A DNA stretch of 64,000 nt from the NCBI GenBank assembly GCA_023424395.1, contig JAFADY010000017.1, forward strand, positions 62,001-126,000. Reading direction: 5' to 3'. The translations under genes were made by a program, and so were the position numbers. This document shows, piece after piece, positions 8,896 to 17,554 of this stretch. How positions within the stretch are numbered: position 1 is the first letter of the stretch; every line of letters begins with the position of its first letter. The notes below the pieces were generated by a model. The model was not told the DNA's origin and did not search any database. It saw only the letters and a list, made by a program, of their open reading frames with translations. The DNA is from Bacteroidota bacterium (GTDB taxonomy: Bacteria; Bacteroidota; Bacteroidia; Bacteroidales; Dysgonomonadaceae).

Positions 8896-9693
8896 ATGAA
8901 AAATCAATTTCTTGTTCTGTTAGTTCTGTTTATCGGTTTTCTTTCGTGCGGAGAAAAGGAAAGTCAAGATAAAGGCCCGTGGAAGTTAGTCTGGGAAGAA
9001 AATTTTGACGGTAAAATTTTAGACGAAACTATTTGGTCGAAAATCCCGCGCGCAAAGAGCGATGGGAATAATTTCAGGAGCGATTACGAAGGGCTGTATG
9101 TTTTTCAAGACGGAAAACTTGTCTTGCGGGGTTTTCAAAACACGGTTTCGCCAAACGATACGGCTCCTTTTATTTCGGGAGGAGTTTACACCAAAGATAA
9201 AAAAACCTTCGGTTTGGGACGTTTGGAAATAAAAGCGAAATTGAATTCCGCGCAGGGAACCTGGTCAACATTCTGGATGTTGCCGAAAGCCGCCGAATGG
9301 CCGACCGGAGGACAAATAGACATTATGGAGCGGTTCAACCACGATAAGTTTATTTACCAATCCATATATTCTAATTACGCCACCAATTTAGAGATTAAAG
9401 ATACGCCTCCGGCGAGTTCGGTTGTCGCGATCAATCCCAACGATTATCATGTTTACGCGATAGAAAAATATCAGGATAGTTTGGTTTTTTATGTGGACGA
9501 TACCAAAACCAAGATATACCCACGCATTGAAACCGATTTAGAAGGCCAATTCCCGTTTGCCGATCAGGAATTTTATTTGCTGCTTGGTGTTCAATTAGGA
9601 AGCAGTTGGGTAGGGGAAATAAATCCTGCCGAGCTTCCGGTGGATATGTTTATTGATTGGGTGAGATTCTATGAAATGAAACCGTCCGAATAA
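8896..9693 (+). CDS. Glycoside hydrolase family 16 lipoprotein with altered active site
   Basis: A 265-residue envelope lipoprotein: signal peptide ending FLSC, Cys near residue 18. The rest is one GH16 (laminarinase-type beta-glucanase) jelly roll, with SGGVYTKDKKTFGLGRLEIKA-type strands, WSTFWMLP and a WVRFYE C-terminus. The GH16 catalytic signature ExDxxE reads Q140-I-D142-I-M-E145, so the expected nucleophile Glu is Gln (codon CAA at 9313-9315). The acid/base Glu and the Asp are kept. By family knowledge this should abolish normal retaining hydrolysis, so the protein may bind glycan rather than cut it, or use other chemistry. No SusC/D or other glycan genes are nearby. Confidence 0.88.
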   Translation: MKNQFLVLLVLFIGFLSCGEKESQDKGPWKLVWEENFDGKILDETIWSKIPRAKSDGNNFRSDYEGLYVFQDGKLVLRGFQNTVSPNDTAPFISGGVYTKDKKTFGLGRLEIKAKLNSAQGTWSTFWMLPKAAEWPTGGQIDIMERFNHDKFIYQSIYSNYATNLEIKDTPPASSVVAINPNDYHVYAIEKYQDSLVFYVDDTKTKIYPRIETDLEGQFPFADQEFYLLLGVQLGSSWVGEINPAELPVDMFIDWVRFYEMKPSE

Positions 9694-9695
9694 TT

Positions 9696-10484
9696 TTACC
9701 GATAAGCCGGGCTGATCCATTTCTCGGCAGGTGCATATTTGCTTTGCGCCGCCCAACGGATGCCGCGTTTTTGGATTTCGAATGCTTCGTATACCTCGAA
9801 GTCCTCCATCACGTGCCCGAGCGTTGAATGGAAAATCCTGCCTTTACCGTAATATTTTTTCCACACAACAGGCATAACGGCGCCTTCTATCCAAGGAGCG
9901 TCTTTCCCTGAGAAAGTGGTGGTAGCCAGCACTTTTACGTTGGGATCTACGTGCATGTAGTATTGTTCCGAAACCATGCTGAAGTCTTGGAAACCTTTGG
10001 TGATTTCATCGTTTTGATCGGTGATGCGAACGCGATAATCGATAATGTTTCCCGGATGCGCCACCCATTGTCCGCCTACCATAAACTGGTATTTGGTACT
10101 TTCGCGAAACGAGTCGCCGATGCCGCCATGCCATCCGGCAAAGCCGCAACCGTTTTCAACGGTTTTCAGCAATATCTTTTCTTGCGCCGACGATATTTTA
10201 CCCATAGACCAAACTTGAATAATTAAATCAAGGGATTCCATTAATTCCTCATTCAAATAACTATCCAGCGTATTTGAAACAATCACCTCTGCGCCTTCGG
10301 ACTTTAGCCACGGAATAAAAATATCCAACGATTGTTGCGGTTCATGTCCTTCCCATCCTCCGTAAACGTAAAGTACTTTTTTATTCTTTAATGGTGATGT
10401 TTTTTCCGGCTTTTGGGCATGGGAAACGCTCGGCAGCAGCGCCACATATAAAAATGATAGAAATAAAAAGTACTTTGTGGGCAT
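9696..10484 (-). CDS. ThuA-like domain protein, secreted
   Basis: 262 residues with a signal peptide (cleavage likely after SVSHA, residue 23). The mature part is a ThuA (class I glutamine amidotransferase-like) domain: KKVLYVYGGWEGHEP near 35-50, LIIQVWSMG near 90, the CGFAGWHGGIGDSF loop near 112-126 and HSTLGHVMEDF near 218. Family members are linked to sugar metabolism, but the reaction is not established. It lies tail to tail with the GH16 gene (2 nt between stops) and 20 nt after queF on the same strand. No partner suggests a pathway. Confidence 0.85.
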   Translation of the reverse strand: MPTKYFLFLSFLYVALLPSVSHAQKPEKTSPLKNKKVLYVYGGWEGHEPQQSLDIFIPWLKSEGAEVIVSNTLDSYLNEELMESLDLIIQVWSMGKISSAQEKILLKTVENGCGFAGWHGGIGDSFRESTKYQFMVGGQWVAHPGNIIDYRVRITDQNDEITKGFQDFSMVSEQYYMHVDPNVKVLATTTFSGKDAPWIEGAVMPVVWKKYYGKGRIFHSTLGHVMEDFEVYEAFEIQKRGIRWAAQSKYAPAEKWISPAYR

Positions 10485-10504
10485 GTTATTTGCTATAAAA
10501 AATT

Positions 10505-10966
10505 CTACAAAGGAAACTCATGATTGAACAACCTTTGCTCGGCCAATTTCTCATATTTGGTTCCGGGTGTTCCGTAATTGGCGTAAGGGTATATACTGAT
10601 CCCGCCACGCGGCGTGAAAATACCGGTTACTTCAATATATTTGGGTTCCATTAATTTAATAAGGTCTTTCATAATGATATTCACGCAATCTTCGTGAAAT
10701 GCGCCGTGATTGCGGAAACTGAATAGGTACAGTTTCAACGATTTGCTCTCCACCATTTTTATATCGGGAATGTAATCCACACGAATGGTGGCGAAATCGG
10801 GCTGCCCGGTAATGGGACAAAGACTGGTGAACTCCGGACAATCGAACGTTACCCAATAATCGTTATCGGGATGTTTGTTATCGAAAGCCTCCAGCATTTC
10901 GGGGGCATAGTCTTGTTTGTATTCGGTTTTTTTGCCGAGTTGTTTCAGATGATCGAGATTATCCAT
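10505..10966 (-). CDS. queF: NADPH-dependent 7-cyano-7-deazaguanine (preQ0) reductase
   Basis: Reduces preQ0 to preQ1 in queuosine tRNA modification. A 153-residue single-domain (type I) enzyme of the tunnelling fold. The active-site run FTSLCPITGQPDF supplies the nucleophilic Cys50 and Asp57, and the ESKSLK substrate-binding motif is near residue 75. The FHED motif follows near 95. No other que genes lie nearby. Assignment is secure. Confidence 0.96.
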   Translation of the reverse strand: MDNLDHLKQLGKKTEYKQDYAPEMLEAFDNKHPDNDYWVTFDCPEFTSLCPITGQPDFATIRVDYIPDIKMVESKSLKLYLFSFRNHGAFHEDCVNIIMKDLIKLMEPKYIEVTGIFTPRGGISIYPYANYGTPGTKYEKLAEQRLFNHEFPL

Positions 10967-10981
10967 TGTTTGCAGTTTATT

Positions 10982-11374
10982 TTAAATTGTGCGAATGAGG
11001 TAGAGCATAAGCAAAATGCTCACGATAAGAATACAAATGGTTATGAGCAGGCTCAATGAAGATGAAGGACGGTAGTCTTCGGCATCGATCCGCTTCTCAA
11101 CCTTACGGAATTGGATGTACCCGAAAATGGCTACCAACGCTCCGAAAGCTACCATCACTACGCCCACCACGGCAGAGCCGCGGGGATTTGTCTGTGGCGA
11201 GGCGTCGCCCACCATCATGGCCATCTGGCGGATAAAAACGGCAAACTTCACGATAACGAAACCGAAACCCATCAGCGAAATGCTGGTGCGTATCCACGCG
11301 AGGAACGTGCGTTCGTTGGCCAGATGGTCGTTGGTTTTGGGATTTTTCTTTACCGGTACGTTTTCGTTTGTCAT
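10982..11374 (-). CDS. DUF202 (YidH-type) membrane protein
   Basis: 130-residue integral membrane protein of the DUF202 family. It has the hallmark LANERTFLAWIRTSISLMG at the start of the first helix, then two further helices (about residues 58-82 and 104-126). The start at 11374 (MTNENVPVKK) is preferred to the 34-codon longer frame because the domain begins just after it and a TATCTTTG -7 element (minus strand, 11414-11407) sits about 35 nt upstream. Function unknown. It is followed 15 nt later by queF, so the two may be co-transcribed. Confidence 0.87.
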   Translation of the reverse strand: MTNENVPVKKNPKTNDHLANERTFLAWIRTSISLMGFGFVIVKFAVFIRQMAMMVGDASPQTNPRGSAVVGVVMVAFGALVAIFGYIQFRKVEKRIDAEDYRPSSSLSLLITICILIVSILLMLYLIRTI

Positions 11375-11406
11375 CGCCTGTTCATTCACTCTTATTATAA
11401 AGTAAC

Positions 11407-11463
11407 AAAGATAAAAAAAGTTTTCCAATGTAAGCTTGTGGTAAAAAATAGTATTATATTTGT
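11407..11463. promoter_or_regulatory. Back-to-back promoters for DUF202 and mlaE
   Basis: On the minus strand CAAAGATA at 11407-11414 reads TATCTTTG. On the plus strand TATATTTG at 11456-11463 has a possible -33 TTG at 11437-11439. Both match the Bacteroidetes -7 consensus. The plus-strand promoter would give mlaE a leader of roughly 130 nt containing a long stretch with no recognised element. Confidence 0.5.
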
Positions 11464-11598
11464 AGAACATTGACAAGGCGCGGTTTTTAGCAGAGAAACG
11501 TTAAAACACACCGCTACCGTTGTTAAAACATTTAAATCGAAAAAAATGTTATATCATTATAGCAATTTCAATATGAACAAACGTTCTTCAGACAATTT

Positions 11599-12441
11599 AT
11601 GCGTACTATGAAACGAAGAGTATTTAGTGCAAGAAGCATAAAAGGCCGGGATTTTAAGATCAGACGGTTTCGTGTGAACGAAGATACACGAAATTTTTAC
11701 AACGGTGTTTTTATCGATCTGGGACAACTGGCTATATTTACAGCCAATGTAATCAAGCAGTTTTTCCATCCACCGTTTGAACACAGAGAACTGGTAAAGC
11801 AGGGCTTTTTGATCGGTAATAAATCGTTTGCGCTGGTCAGCGTAACCGGTTTTATCATGGGTTTGGTGCTTACCATGCAGATGAACCCGATATTATCGGA
11901 TTTCGGAGCGGAAACGTTGCTGCCGGGAGTAATTGCCGTGGCTATGGTACGTGAGTTGGGGCCTGTGATAACGGGACTGATTTGCGCCGGAAAGATCAGT
12001 TCGGGTATCGGGGCGGAAATTGCCGCGATGACCGTTACCGAACAGATAGATGCGATGGAAGTTTCGGGTACGAAACCACTGGGTTTTGTGGTGGCAACGC
12101 GCGTATTGGCAACTACGGTAATGGTGCCCATACTGGTTATCTTTGCCGATGCGTTCAGTATACTGGGCGCGTTTCTGGCGGTAAATATTTTCGAAGATAC
12201 AAGCAGTACGTTGTTCATTAATCGTGCCTTCGGCATGTTGGGTTTCAAAGATTTGTTGCCCGCAACACTTAAAACGGTGTTTTTCGGGTTTTTCATCGGC
12301 CTGATAGGTTGTTACAAGGGTTATAACGCCGGAAGGGGAACCGAATCGGTGGGACAAGCGGCCAATTCTGCGGTAGTGGCTTCGTCGTTGACGATATTCG
12401 TGATCGATTTGATATTCGTTTTAATTACCAATATTCTGTAA
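11599..12441 (+). CDS. mlaE: MlaE-type ABC transporter permease
   Basis: Inner-membrane permease of the MCE/Mla lipid transport system, which moves phospholipids between the membranes and helps keep the outer membrane asymmetric. The family core is visible: GFIMGLVLTMQ near residue 75, VAMVRELGPVITGLICAG near 115-135, IGAEIAAMTVTEQIDAMEV near 137-156, and five hydrophobic helices. 280 residues with a basic, non-membrane N-terminal extension of about 45 residues. The start may be the second Met (11608). It is followed 1 nt later by the ATPase and 30 nt after that by the MCE protein. Confidence 0.93.
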   Translation: MRTMKRRVFSARSIKGRDFKIRRFRVNEDTRNFYNGVFIDLGQLAIFTANVIKQFFHPPFEHRELVKQGFLIGNKSFALVSVTGFIMGLVLTMQMNPILSDFGAETLLPGVIAVAMVRELGPVITGLICAGKISSGIGAEIAAMTVTEQIDAMEVSGTKPLGFVVATRVLATTVMVPILVIFADAFSILGAFLAVNIFEDTSSTLFINRAFGMLGFKDLLPATLKTVFFGFFIGLIGCYKGYNAGRGTESVGQAANSAVVASSLTIFVIDLIFVLITNIL

Positions 12442-12442
12442 G

Positions 12443-13183
12443 ATGGCCGAAGAAAGAGAAGAAGTAATTGTTGTAACGGATCTGTACAAATCGTTTCTCG
12501 ATAAGCACATTCTCATGGGAATCGACCTGAAGCTGCACCGCGGTGAGAACCTGGGGATCGTAGGAAAATCGGGTATCGGTAAATCGGTATTGACGAAATG
12601 TATCGTGCGTTTGATAGAACCCGATGCCGGTAACATCAACGTACTGGGTACCGATGTGCTTGCTTGTAACTCTGACGAGTTGAATGAGATACGGAAAAAG
12701 ATAGGATATTTGTTTCAGGGTGGGGCGCTTTACGACTCGATGAGCGTACGCGAAAATATGCTTTTCCCCATCCGAAGGACGCAGTTTGTGGACAAAAAAC
12801 ACGACTCGGAAGAACTCATTGAGCGTTCGCTCAGAAGTGTGGGCTTGCTGGACGCCATCGATAAAATGCCGGCAGAACTATCCGGGGGGATGAAAAAGCG
12901 TATAGCGCTGGCGCGCGCGCTCATTCTTCGCCCCGATATCATTTTGTACGACGAACCCACCACGGGGCTCGACGCGGTGACTTCGGGAGAGATCAGCGAA
13001 CTCATCCTCAAGATACGCGAAGAGTACAACACGGCATCCATTATCATTACCCACGATATGAAATGCGCGAAGATCGCCACCGACAGCATCAAGATCATGA
13101 AAGAAGGCGATTTTATGGTGGAAGGCACTTATGATGAGCTGAGCCACAGCGATGAAAAGGAAATCAGGGATTATTTTATATAA
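12443..13183 (+). CDS. mlaF: MlaF-type ABC transporter ATP-binding protein
   Basis: ATPase that powers the MlaE permease. Walker A GKSGIGKS (about residues 38-45), Q-loop FQGGALYDSMSV near 92-103, signature LSGGMKKR near 149, Walker B IILYDEPTTGLD near 169-180 and the His switch IIITHDM near 203 are all present. 246 residues, normal length. Stop and start codons between mlaE and mlaF are 1 nt apart, indicating translational coupling. Confidence 0.95.
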   Translation: MAEEREEVIVVTDLYKSFLDKHILMGIDLKLHRGENLGIVGKSGIGKSVLTKCIVRLIEPDAGNINVLGTDVLACNSDELNEIRKKIGYLFQGGALYDSMSVRENMLFPIRRTQFVDKKHDSEELIERSLRSVGLLDAIDKMPAELSGGMKKRIALARALILRPDIILYDEPTTGLDAVTSGEISELILKIREEYNTASIIITHDMKCAKIATDSIKIMKEGDFMVEGTYDELSHSDEKEIRDYFI

Positions 13184-13212
13184 AACACAGAAACAACAAG
13201 ACTCATAACAAT

Positions 13213-14277
13213 ATGAAAAAACAAAGAAGAGCATTACGATTAGGTATTTTTATCGCCGCTTCACTGATACTGTTTGTGGTGGCGATCTATTTGATTGGAA
13301 GCCAGGGCAACCTGTTCTCTTCCACTACCGACTTGCATTCCTCTTTCAAGGATATACGCGGTTTAACGGTGGGCAATAACGTGCGTTTTGCGGGGATCAA
13401 CGTGGGTACGGTAAAAGATATCCAGATCGTTTCGGATACGTCGGTGGTCGTTACCATGTCGGTTCGCGACAAGTACACCGAATTTATTTTCAAGAATTCA
13501 ACCGTGGAGATCGGACAAGAAGGATTAATGGGCGGAAAGATCGTGCTTATTTCTTCGGGTACGGCGGAAACCGGACAAGTGAAAAACGGCGATTACCTGT
13601 TGGTGAAGGAAGGGATGGATATTCAGGGAATGATAGCGCAGGCGCAGGTGATGCTTGAAGAAGCTACCGGAACCGTGGCCAATTTGCGTTCGGTAACCGG
13701 AAAGATAGATGAAGGCAATGGCGATATCGCCCGCTTGATCAACAGCAACGACATGACCACCCAATTGTCCATCACCACGCGCAGGTTAAACAGCTCCATG
13801 TCGGACCTGAACAATATCACGCAAAAGATAAACAGCGGACAAGGCGATGTGGGAAGGTTGATCAACGATAATTCCATTACAACCCAGTTGGAGGGCATCA
13901 TGGCTAATCTGAACGAGACATCGGTAAAGGTGGATGAAGCAGTGGGCGGTTTACAACAAACGGTTCACACCATTAACAATGGCGATGGCGTTTTACCCAG
14001 GTTACTTCACGATAAAGAGTTGGGATTGAGCGTTGATACCGCTATCAACAGGGTAGATCAAGGCGTTTACGAAGTTACCCGCGCGGCCAATACCATTGCC
14101 GACAGCTGGATATTCAGGCTGTTCTCAAAAAAGAAAAAGAACAACGAGGCCACTCCAACCCAGCCTGCCACACAAGTAAACCAACAACCCAAAGAATACA
14201 CCGTTGAGCCAGGAGACACCATTGTGGTTCCTGCCGATGAATCGCAAAATCCGGAAATATTAAAGAAGGAAAATTAA
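13213..14277 (+). CDS. mlaD: MCE-domain substrate-binding protein (MlaD-like)
   Basis: Periplasmic lipid-binding component anchored by one N-terminal helix (about residues 10-30). The MCE domain spans about 38-115, with IRGLTVGNNVRFAGINVGTV and EGLMGGKIVLI. A long helical tail (about 130-290) contains internal repeats (LINSNDMTTQL, LINDNSITTQL, LLHDKELG), as in tunnel-forming MCE proteins, and the extreme C-terminus is hydrophilic and Pro/Gln-rich. Third gene of the mlaEFD operon; no MlaB or MlaC homologue is present, the common Bacteroidetes arrangement. Confidence 0.92.
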   Translation: MKKQRRALRLGIFIAASLILFVVAIYLIGSQGNLFSSTTDLHSSFKDIRGLTVGNNVRFAGINVGTVKDIQIVSDTSVVVTMSVRDKYTEFIFKNSTVEIGQEGLMGGKIVLISSGTAETGQVKNGDYLLVKEGMDIQGMIAQAQVMLEEATGTVANLRSVTGKIDEGNGDIARLINSNDMTTQLSITTRRLNSSMSDLNNITQKINSGQGDVGRLINDNSITTQLEGIMANLNETSVKVDEAVGGLQQTVHTINNGDGVLPRLLHDKELGLSVDTAINRVDQGVYEVTRAANTIADSWIFRLFSKKKKNNEATPTQPATQVNQQPKEYTVEPGDTIVVPADESQNPEILKKEN

Positions 14278-14349
14278 AATTCGTGAACATATTTACACGG
14301 ACATTGTTATATTGATAGTTTATTTATTTTTTTAAAAAAATTATTTATT

Positions 14350-14601
14350 ATGGGAATTTTATCTTGGATTATTTTAGGCTTAATAGCAGGAGCTATTGCA
14401 AAAGCCATTCGCCCGGGGGCTGACCCAGGAGGCTGGATAGTAACTATCTTAATTGGTATTGTAGGCGCCATTGTAGGCGGATGGATCGGTTCTGCCCTTG
14501 GATGGGGAACGGTTGATACTTTCAATATCCGCACCTTGTTGCTTGCTATCGGCGGCGCTATTTTAGTGCTTTGGATTTATGCAATGCTAAGAAAGAGATA
14601 G
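14350..14601 (+). CDS. GlsB/YeaQ/YmgE-family small membrane protein
   Basis: 83 residues with three glycine-rich membrane helices (GILSWIILGLIAGAIAK, then IVTILIGIVGAIVGGWIG, then LLLAIGGAILVLWIY), the pattern of the transglycosylase-associated/GlsB family. Members are stress-induced in several bacteria, but their biochemical role is unknown. It stands alone after mlaD and before a terminator. Confidence 0.88.
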   Translation: MGILSWIILGLIAGAIAKAIRPGADPGGWIVTILIGIVGAIVGGWIGSALGWGTVDTFNIRTLLLAIGGAILVLWIYAMLRKR

Positions 14602-14633
14602 TTTATTTAACGATTAGATAAACATAATCTTCA

Positions 14634-14661
14634 AAAACACCTTCATTATTGAATGGTGTTT
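14634..14661 (+). terminator. Terminator after the GlsB-family gene
   Basis: AAAACACC...TTCA pairs with TGAA...GGTGTTTT, followed by a T run. It lies just before the convergent topoisomerase stop and may serve both strands. Confidence 0.8.
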
Positions 14662-14668
14662 TTTTTAT

Positions 14669-15772
14669 TTATCCTTTCTCCAGCAGGGAGAGAATGATCT
14701 TTTCTTCGTTGGCGAGGTCGGTGCGGTTATCGTTCACCTCAATTTTATCCAATTCGTCGTAATAATCCTTTAGCGAGCCGCTCTCGTAAAGGCTGATGAT
14801 GAGCGGATGCACATAATATTTTTTGCACACGGCGCGTGTGTTTCCCAGGTGTTCGGCCACCTTGTCGAGCGCTTCCACCACCTTCTTTTTCTGTTCGGTC
14901 TGCGTTTCGGCGCTTCCCAACTCTTTCAGCGCCAGAAAAGCGTTTACGGTTCCCGCCCACGTGCGAAAATCCTTCGCGGTGAAATCGCTGCCGCTGATCT
15001 CGCGAATGTAATCGTTCACCATACCCGAGTCGATGGACTGCCGTTTATCGTCTTCGTCATAATACTGAAATAGTTCCTTGCCCGGAATTTCTTTGCATCG
15101 CTGTACGGTGCGGGCAAGTTTCGGATTTTTGAGGCTGATGTCGTGATGAACACCTTTCTTTCCTTTGAAAGAGAATTTAATGGTGCCGCCTTTTACATCG
15201 ATGTGTTTGTCTTTAAGAGTGGTGAGGCCGAAAGAGCCGTAGAGTTTCTCGTAAATGTTGTTGCCCACGCGGATATTGGTGCGCTCCATGAGGCTGATAA
15301 CGGTTGCCAGCACCTTTTCGCGCGGAAGTCCTTTGCGGGCGAGGTCTTTTTCTACATGCAGGCGAATTTGCGGTAAGGCGTGGGCGAACTGTATCATGCG
15401 GTAATACTTGCTGTGGTTGCGGAGCGCCACCCATGCCGGATGATACCGGTACTGCTTGCGCCGTTTGGCATCTACGCCCGTAACCTGCAGGTGCCCGTTC
15501 TCCAGGGCGCAGATCCACACATCTTCCCACGCGGGAGGGATAACAAGTTTTTTAATCCGCTCCAGCACTTCGTTTTCCTTTATTTCTTTCCCCTCCAGGT
15601 AGTAACGGAAATTCTTGCCTTTTTTCTCGCGTGAGATGCCCGATGTGCCGTTGTCGGACACGTACACGAGGTTAACGGCTTTGGCCGTTTTTTCGGGATC
15701 GTTGAGTATTTTGGCTATTTTTTTGGGCGATATCTTTTGGATGATCTCTTCCACCGGATTTGCTTCTTGCAT
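14669..15772 (-). CDS. DNA topoisomerase IB
   Basis: Eukaryote/poxvirus-like type IB topoisomerase that relaxes supercoils through a 3'-phosphotyrosyl intermediate. The N-terminal half is the DNA-clamp domain; the C-terminal half is the catalytic core. Likely active-site residues: Arg in KRRKQYRYHP near 103, Lys in the beta-hairpin near 200, Arg in DFRTWAGT near 269, and the nucleophile Tyr in VCKKYYVHP near 318. 367 residues, typical for bacterial members. Monocistronic; no partner is evident. Confidence 0.94.
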   Translation of the reverse strand: MQEANPVEEIIQKISPKKIAKILNDPEKTAKAVNLVYVSDNGTSGISREKKGKNFRYYLEGKEIKENEVLERIKKLVIPPAWEDVWICALENGHLQVTGVDAKRRKQYRYHPAWVALRNHSKYYRMIQFAHALPQIRLHVEKDLARKGLPREKVLATVISLMERTNIRVGNNIYEKLYGSFGLTTLKDKHIDVKGGTIKFSFKGKKGVHHDISLKNPKLARTVQRCKEIPGKELFQYYDEDDKRQSIDSGMVNDYIREISGSDFTAKDFRTWAGTVNAFLALKELGSAETQTEQKKKVVEALDKVAEHLGNTRAVCKKYYVHPLIISLYESGSLKDYYDELDKIEVNDNRTDLANEEKIILSLLEKG

Positions 15773-15952
15773 AATGTATATTTTGTTTGGATAATGTGCA
15801 TAGATAAAACAGTTGAGGCGATGCGTTGGTTCGTTTATCGATCTATTTAAAAAAAGATTGAAATTTGTCGATAAAAAATTGCTTTATTTTTTGGATAATT
15901 CAATAGTTATCATTAACTTGCGATGCTCTTGCCTACTGCGGCGGCTTAGGCT

Positions 15953-16247
15953 CCATGTGAACACTGAAAGAACGAATGTGCGTGGTGAAGAAGGGTATGT
16001 CCCCCATTAAGAAAGGCGTGTTTCCCATGAAGAACGATAAGTCCCCCGTGCAGAGAGGCGCGTCCCCCGTAAACAAGGTTGTGTGGGCGGTGAAGAAGAG
16101 CATGTGAGCAATGGTTCTCTTCATGTGGGCGGTGAAGAAAGCCGTGTGTGTATTGAAGAAGCACGTGTGAGCGGTGAAGAACGCCGCGTGCGTTGTGAAA
16201 TGTTGCGTGTGAGAAGTGAAGAATGACGTGTGCGTTGTTTTTTGCAT
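15953..16247 (-). repeat. Degenerate 21-bp tandem repeat, open on the minus strand as a 7-residue repeat
   Basis: About 13 imperfect copies of a 21-bp unit, with minus-strand core near TTCTTCACCGCCCACATG. Read on the minus strand the array is an open frame of 104 codons from ATG 16247, with a 7-residue period: FFTAHTC, FFNTHTA, FFTAHMK, LFTGDAP, LCTGDLS, FFMGNTP, FFTTHIR. Substitutions mostly keep the frame and the F-F/L-F positions. There is no clear ribosome-binding site or promoter and the composition is extreme, so I treat it as a minisatellite that might be translated rather than a firm gene. No homologue recognised. Confidence 0.6.
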
Positions 16248-16289
16248 CCCGACGCCAACAAGATGAATGAATCTTAAAATTTTAAACTT

Positions 16290-16505
16290 ATGAGAAAATT
16301 TAGATTACGACAGGCGGAGTACCCACATGTGGGCCTTGCCATGAAAGAGAGTTTTACGCGCGATAAGGCCGATTTTCTGACGCATGAGAGGGAATTCGGG
16401 GGGAAGGTATTCTATATTTATTCAACGAAAGTTAATGGAAAAAAAGTAATCATGAACCCTGATGTTATTGAAATTCGGAAAGAGATTGATCGGCTTGAAA
16501 AATAA
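16290..16505 (+). CDS. Small hypothetical protein
   Basis: 71 residues, charged, no signal peptide or membrane segment. It begins MRKFRLRQAEYPHVGLAM and ends with a helical, acidic/basic tail, IRKEIDRLEK. Its sequence and codon use look protein-like, unlike the adjacent repeat. The ATG is preceded by an AT-rich stretch (16270-16289) without a strong Shine-Dalgarno, common in Bacteroidetes. I do not recognise the family. Confidence 0.55.
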   Translation: MRKFRLRQAEYPHVGLAMKESFTRDKADFLTHEREFGGKVFYIYSTKVNGKKVIMNPDVIEIRKEIDRLEK

Positions 16506-16616
16506 GGTATACGACTTCCTCGCCACCGGCTTTAACCCCTCCGCTCGTTCCTCGCTCGTCCCCTTTAAAAAAAGGGGACTGTAATTTAGGGCACGAGTTA
16601 CACCAACGAAAAAATA

Positions 16617-16650
16617 AAGGGATTCCTCCGGTTAAGAGGATCCCTTTGTT
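16617..16650. terminator. Bidirectional terminator between the 71-residue ORF and the SRPBCC gene
   Basis: AAAGGGAT-TCCTC pairs with GAGGA-TCCCTTT across a 7-nt loop, with A-rich and T-rich flanks. It lies 24 nt past the SRPBCC gene's stop on the minus strand. Confidence 0.75.
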
Positions 16651-16673
16651 ATTGCTGTTTTCAAGCAGAAAAC

Positions 16674-17354
16674 TTATCCTTCCAATACCGGCAAGTCGGT
16701 GGTTTCGATCACCTGTTTAAATCGTTTGATATCGTCGCGGATTATTCGTTCCAAGGCTGGCGTAAAGAGTTTCGCAACGCCTGCGCCCAGGTTTCCGGCG
16801 GGGGCATCGTAAGAAATGGTTACCTGAATTTGCGTTCCCAAGTCGCCGGCATCCACAAAACGCACCAAGCCGGTGTTTTCTACCTGAGAATCGGGCATGC
16901 TTTTCCACTTGATGGATTCGTTGGGAACATCGGAAGTAATTTCGCACTTCCACTCCAGGTTGCCCAATCCGCCGGGGATCCTTGCTTTCCATACGGAATG
17001 CAGGTCGCTCAATTCGCGAACCGATTCGAGGTGTTTCATAAAAACGGGCAGGTTTTCGAGTTTGCGCCAGTAATTATACACTTCTTCGCGCGGCTTGTTC
17101 ACGATCACATCGGTTTCTACCAATACGCGGTTGTGCGCCGAGGTGCCGTCCACATCCAACGCCTTGTACAGCGGGCAATATCCTTTGCTGGCCCTGTACA
17201 CGAGCGCGCCGCCGAGCAACGCCTTAAACAATTTGTTTCGGCCTGAAAAAGCTTTGGAGAAAAGCCATAGTCCTGCTACGAAGGAGAGCGCCCGTTCGGC
17301 ATTGCCTACATTTCTCTCGTCGTTTTCATTGAATACGTAATCTTTAATTTTCAT
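16674..17354 (-). CDS. SRPBCC (cyclase/dehydrase-type) protein with N-terminal membrane segment
   Basis: 226 residues. The N-terminal third has two hydrophobic segments (about residues 20-60), a YgaP/DUF2892-like membrane hairpin with NVGNAERALSFVAGLWLFSK. The C-terminal part (about 75-215) is an SRPBCC lipid/hydrophobic-ligand-binding domain: VIVNKPREEVYNYWRKLENLPVFMKHLESV, then WKARIPGGLG and IKWKSMPDSQVENTG. The ligand is unknown. I prefer the start at 17354 (MKIKDYVF) over 17381, because the extra nine residues are uncharacteristic. Monocistronic. Confidence 0.82.
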   Translation of the reverse strand: MKIKDYVFNENDERNVGNAERALSFVAGLWLFSKAFSGRNKLFKALLGGALVYRASKGYCPLYKALDVDGTSAHNRVLVETDVIVNKPREEVYNYWRKLENLPVFMKHLESVRELSDLHSVWKARIPGGLGNLEWKCEITSDVPNESIKWKSMPDSQVENTGLVRFVDAGDLGTQIQVTISYDAPAGNLGAGVAKLFTPALERIIRDDIKRFKQVIETTDLPVLEG

Positions 17355-17554
17355 CGTTTTTGTTTTTATTGGGGAAAGCAATTTCGTTTGCTTCCGGGGT
17401 TATAATAATCTGTTTTTATTTACAAAATCGTTGCAAGAGGTTCTTATTATATAGAACATGAGGCGAGGGGTTTTTGTTTGGGGAAAGGGGGGAAATAGTT
17501 ATGAGTTATGAGCTTTGGGGTTTGAGATTTGAGGTTTGGGGTGTGCGGTGATGT

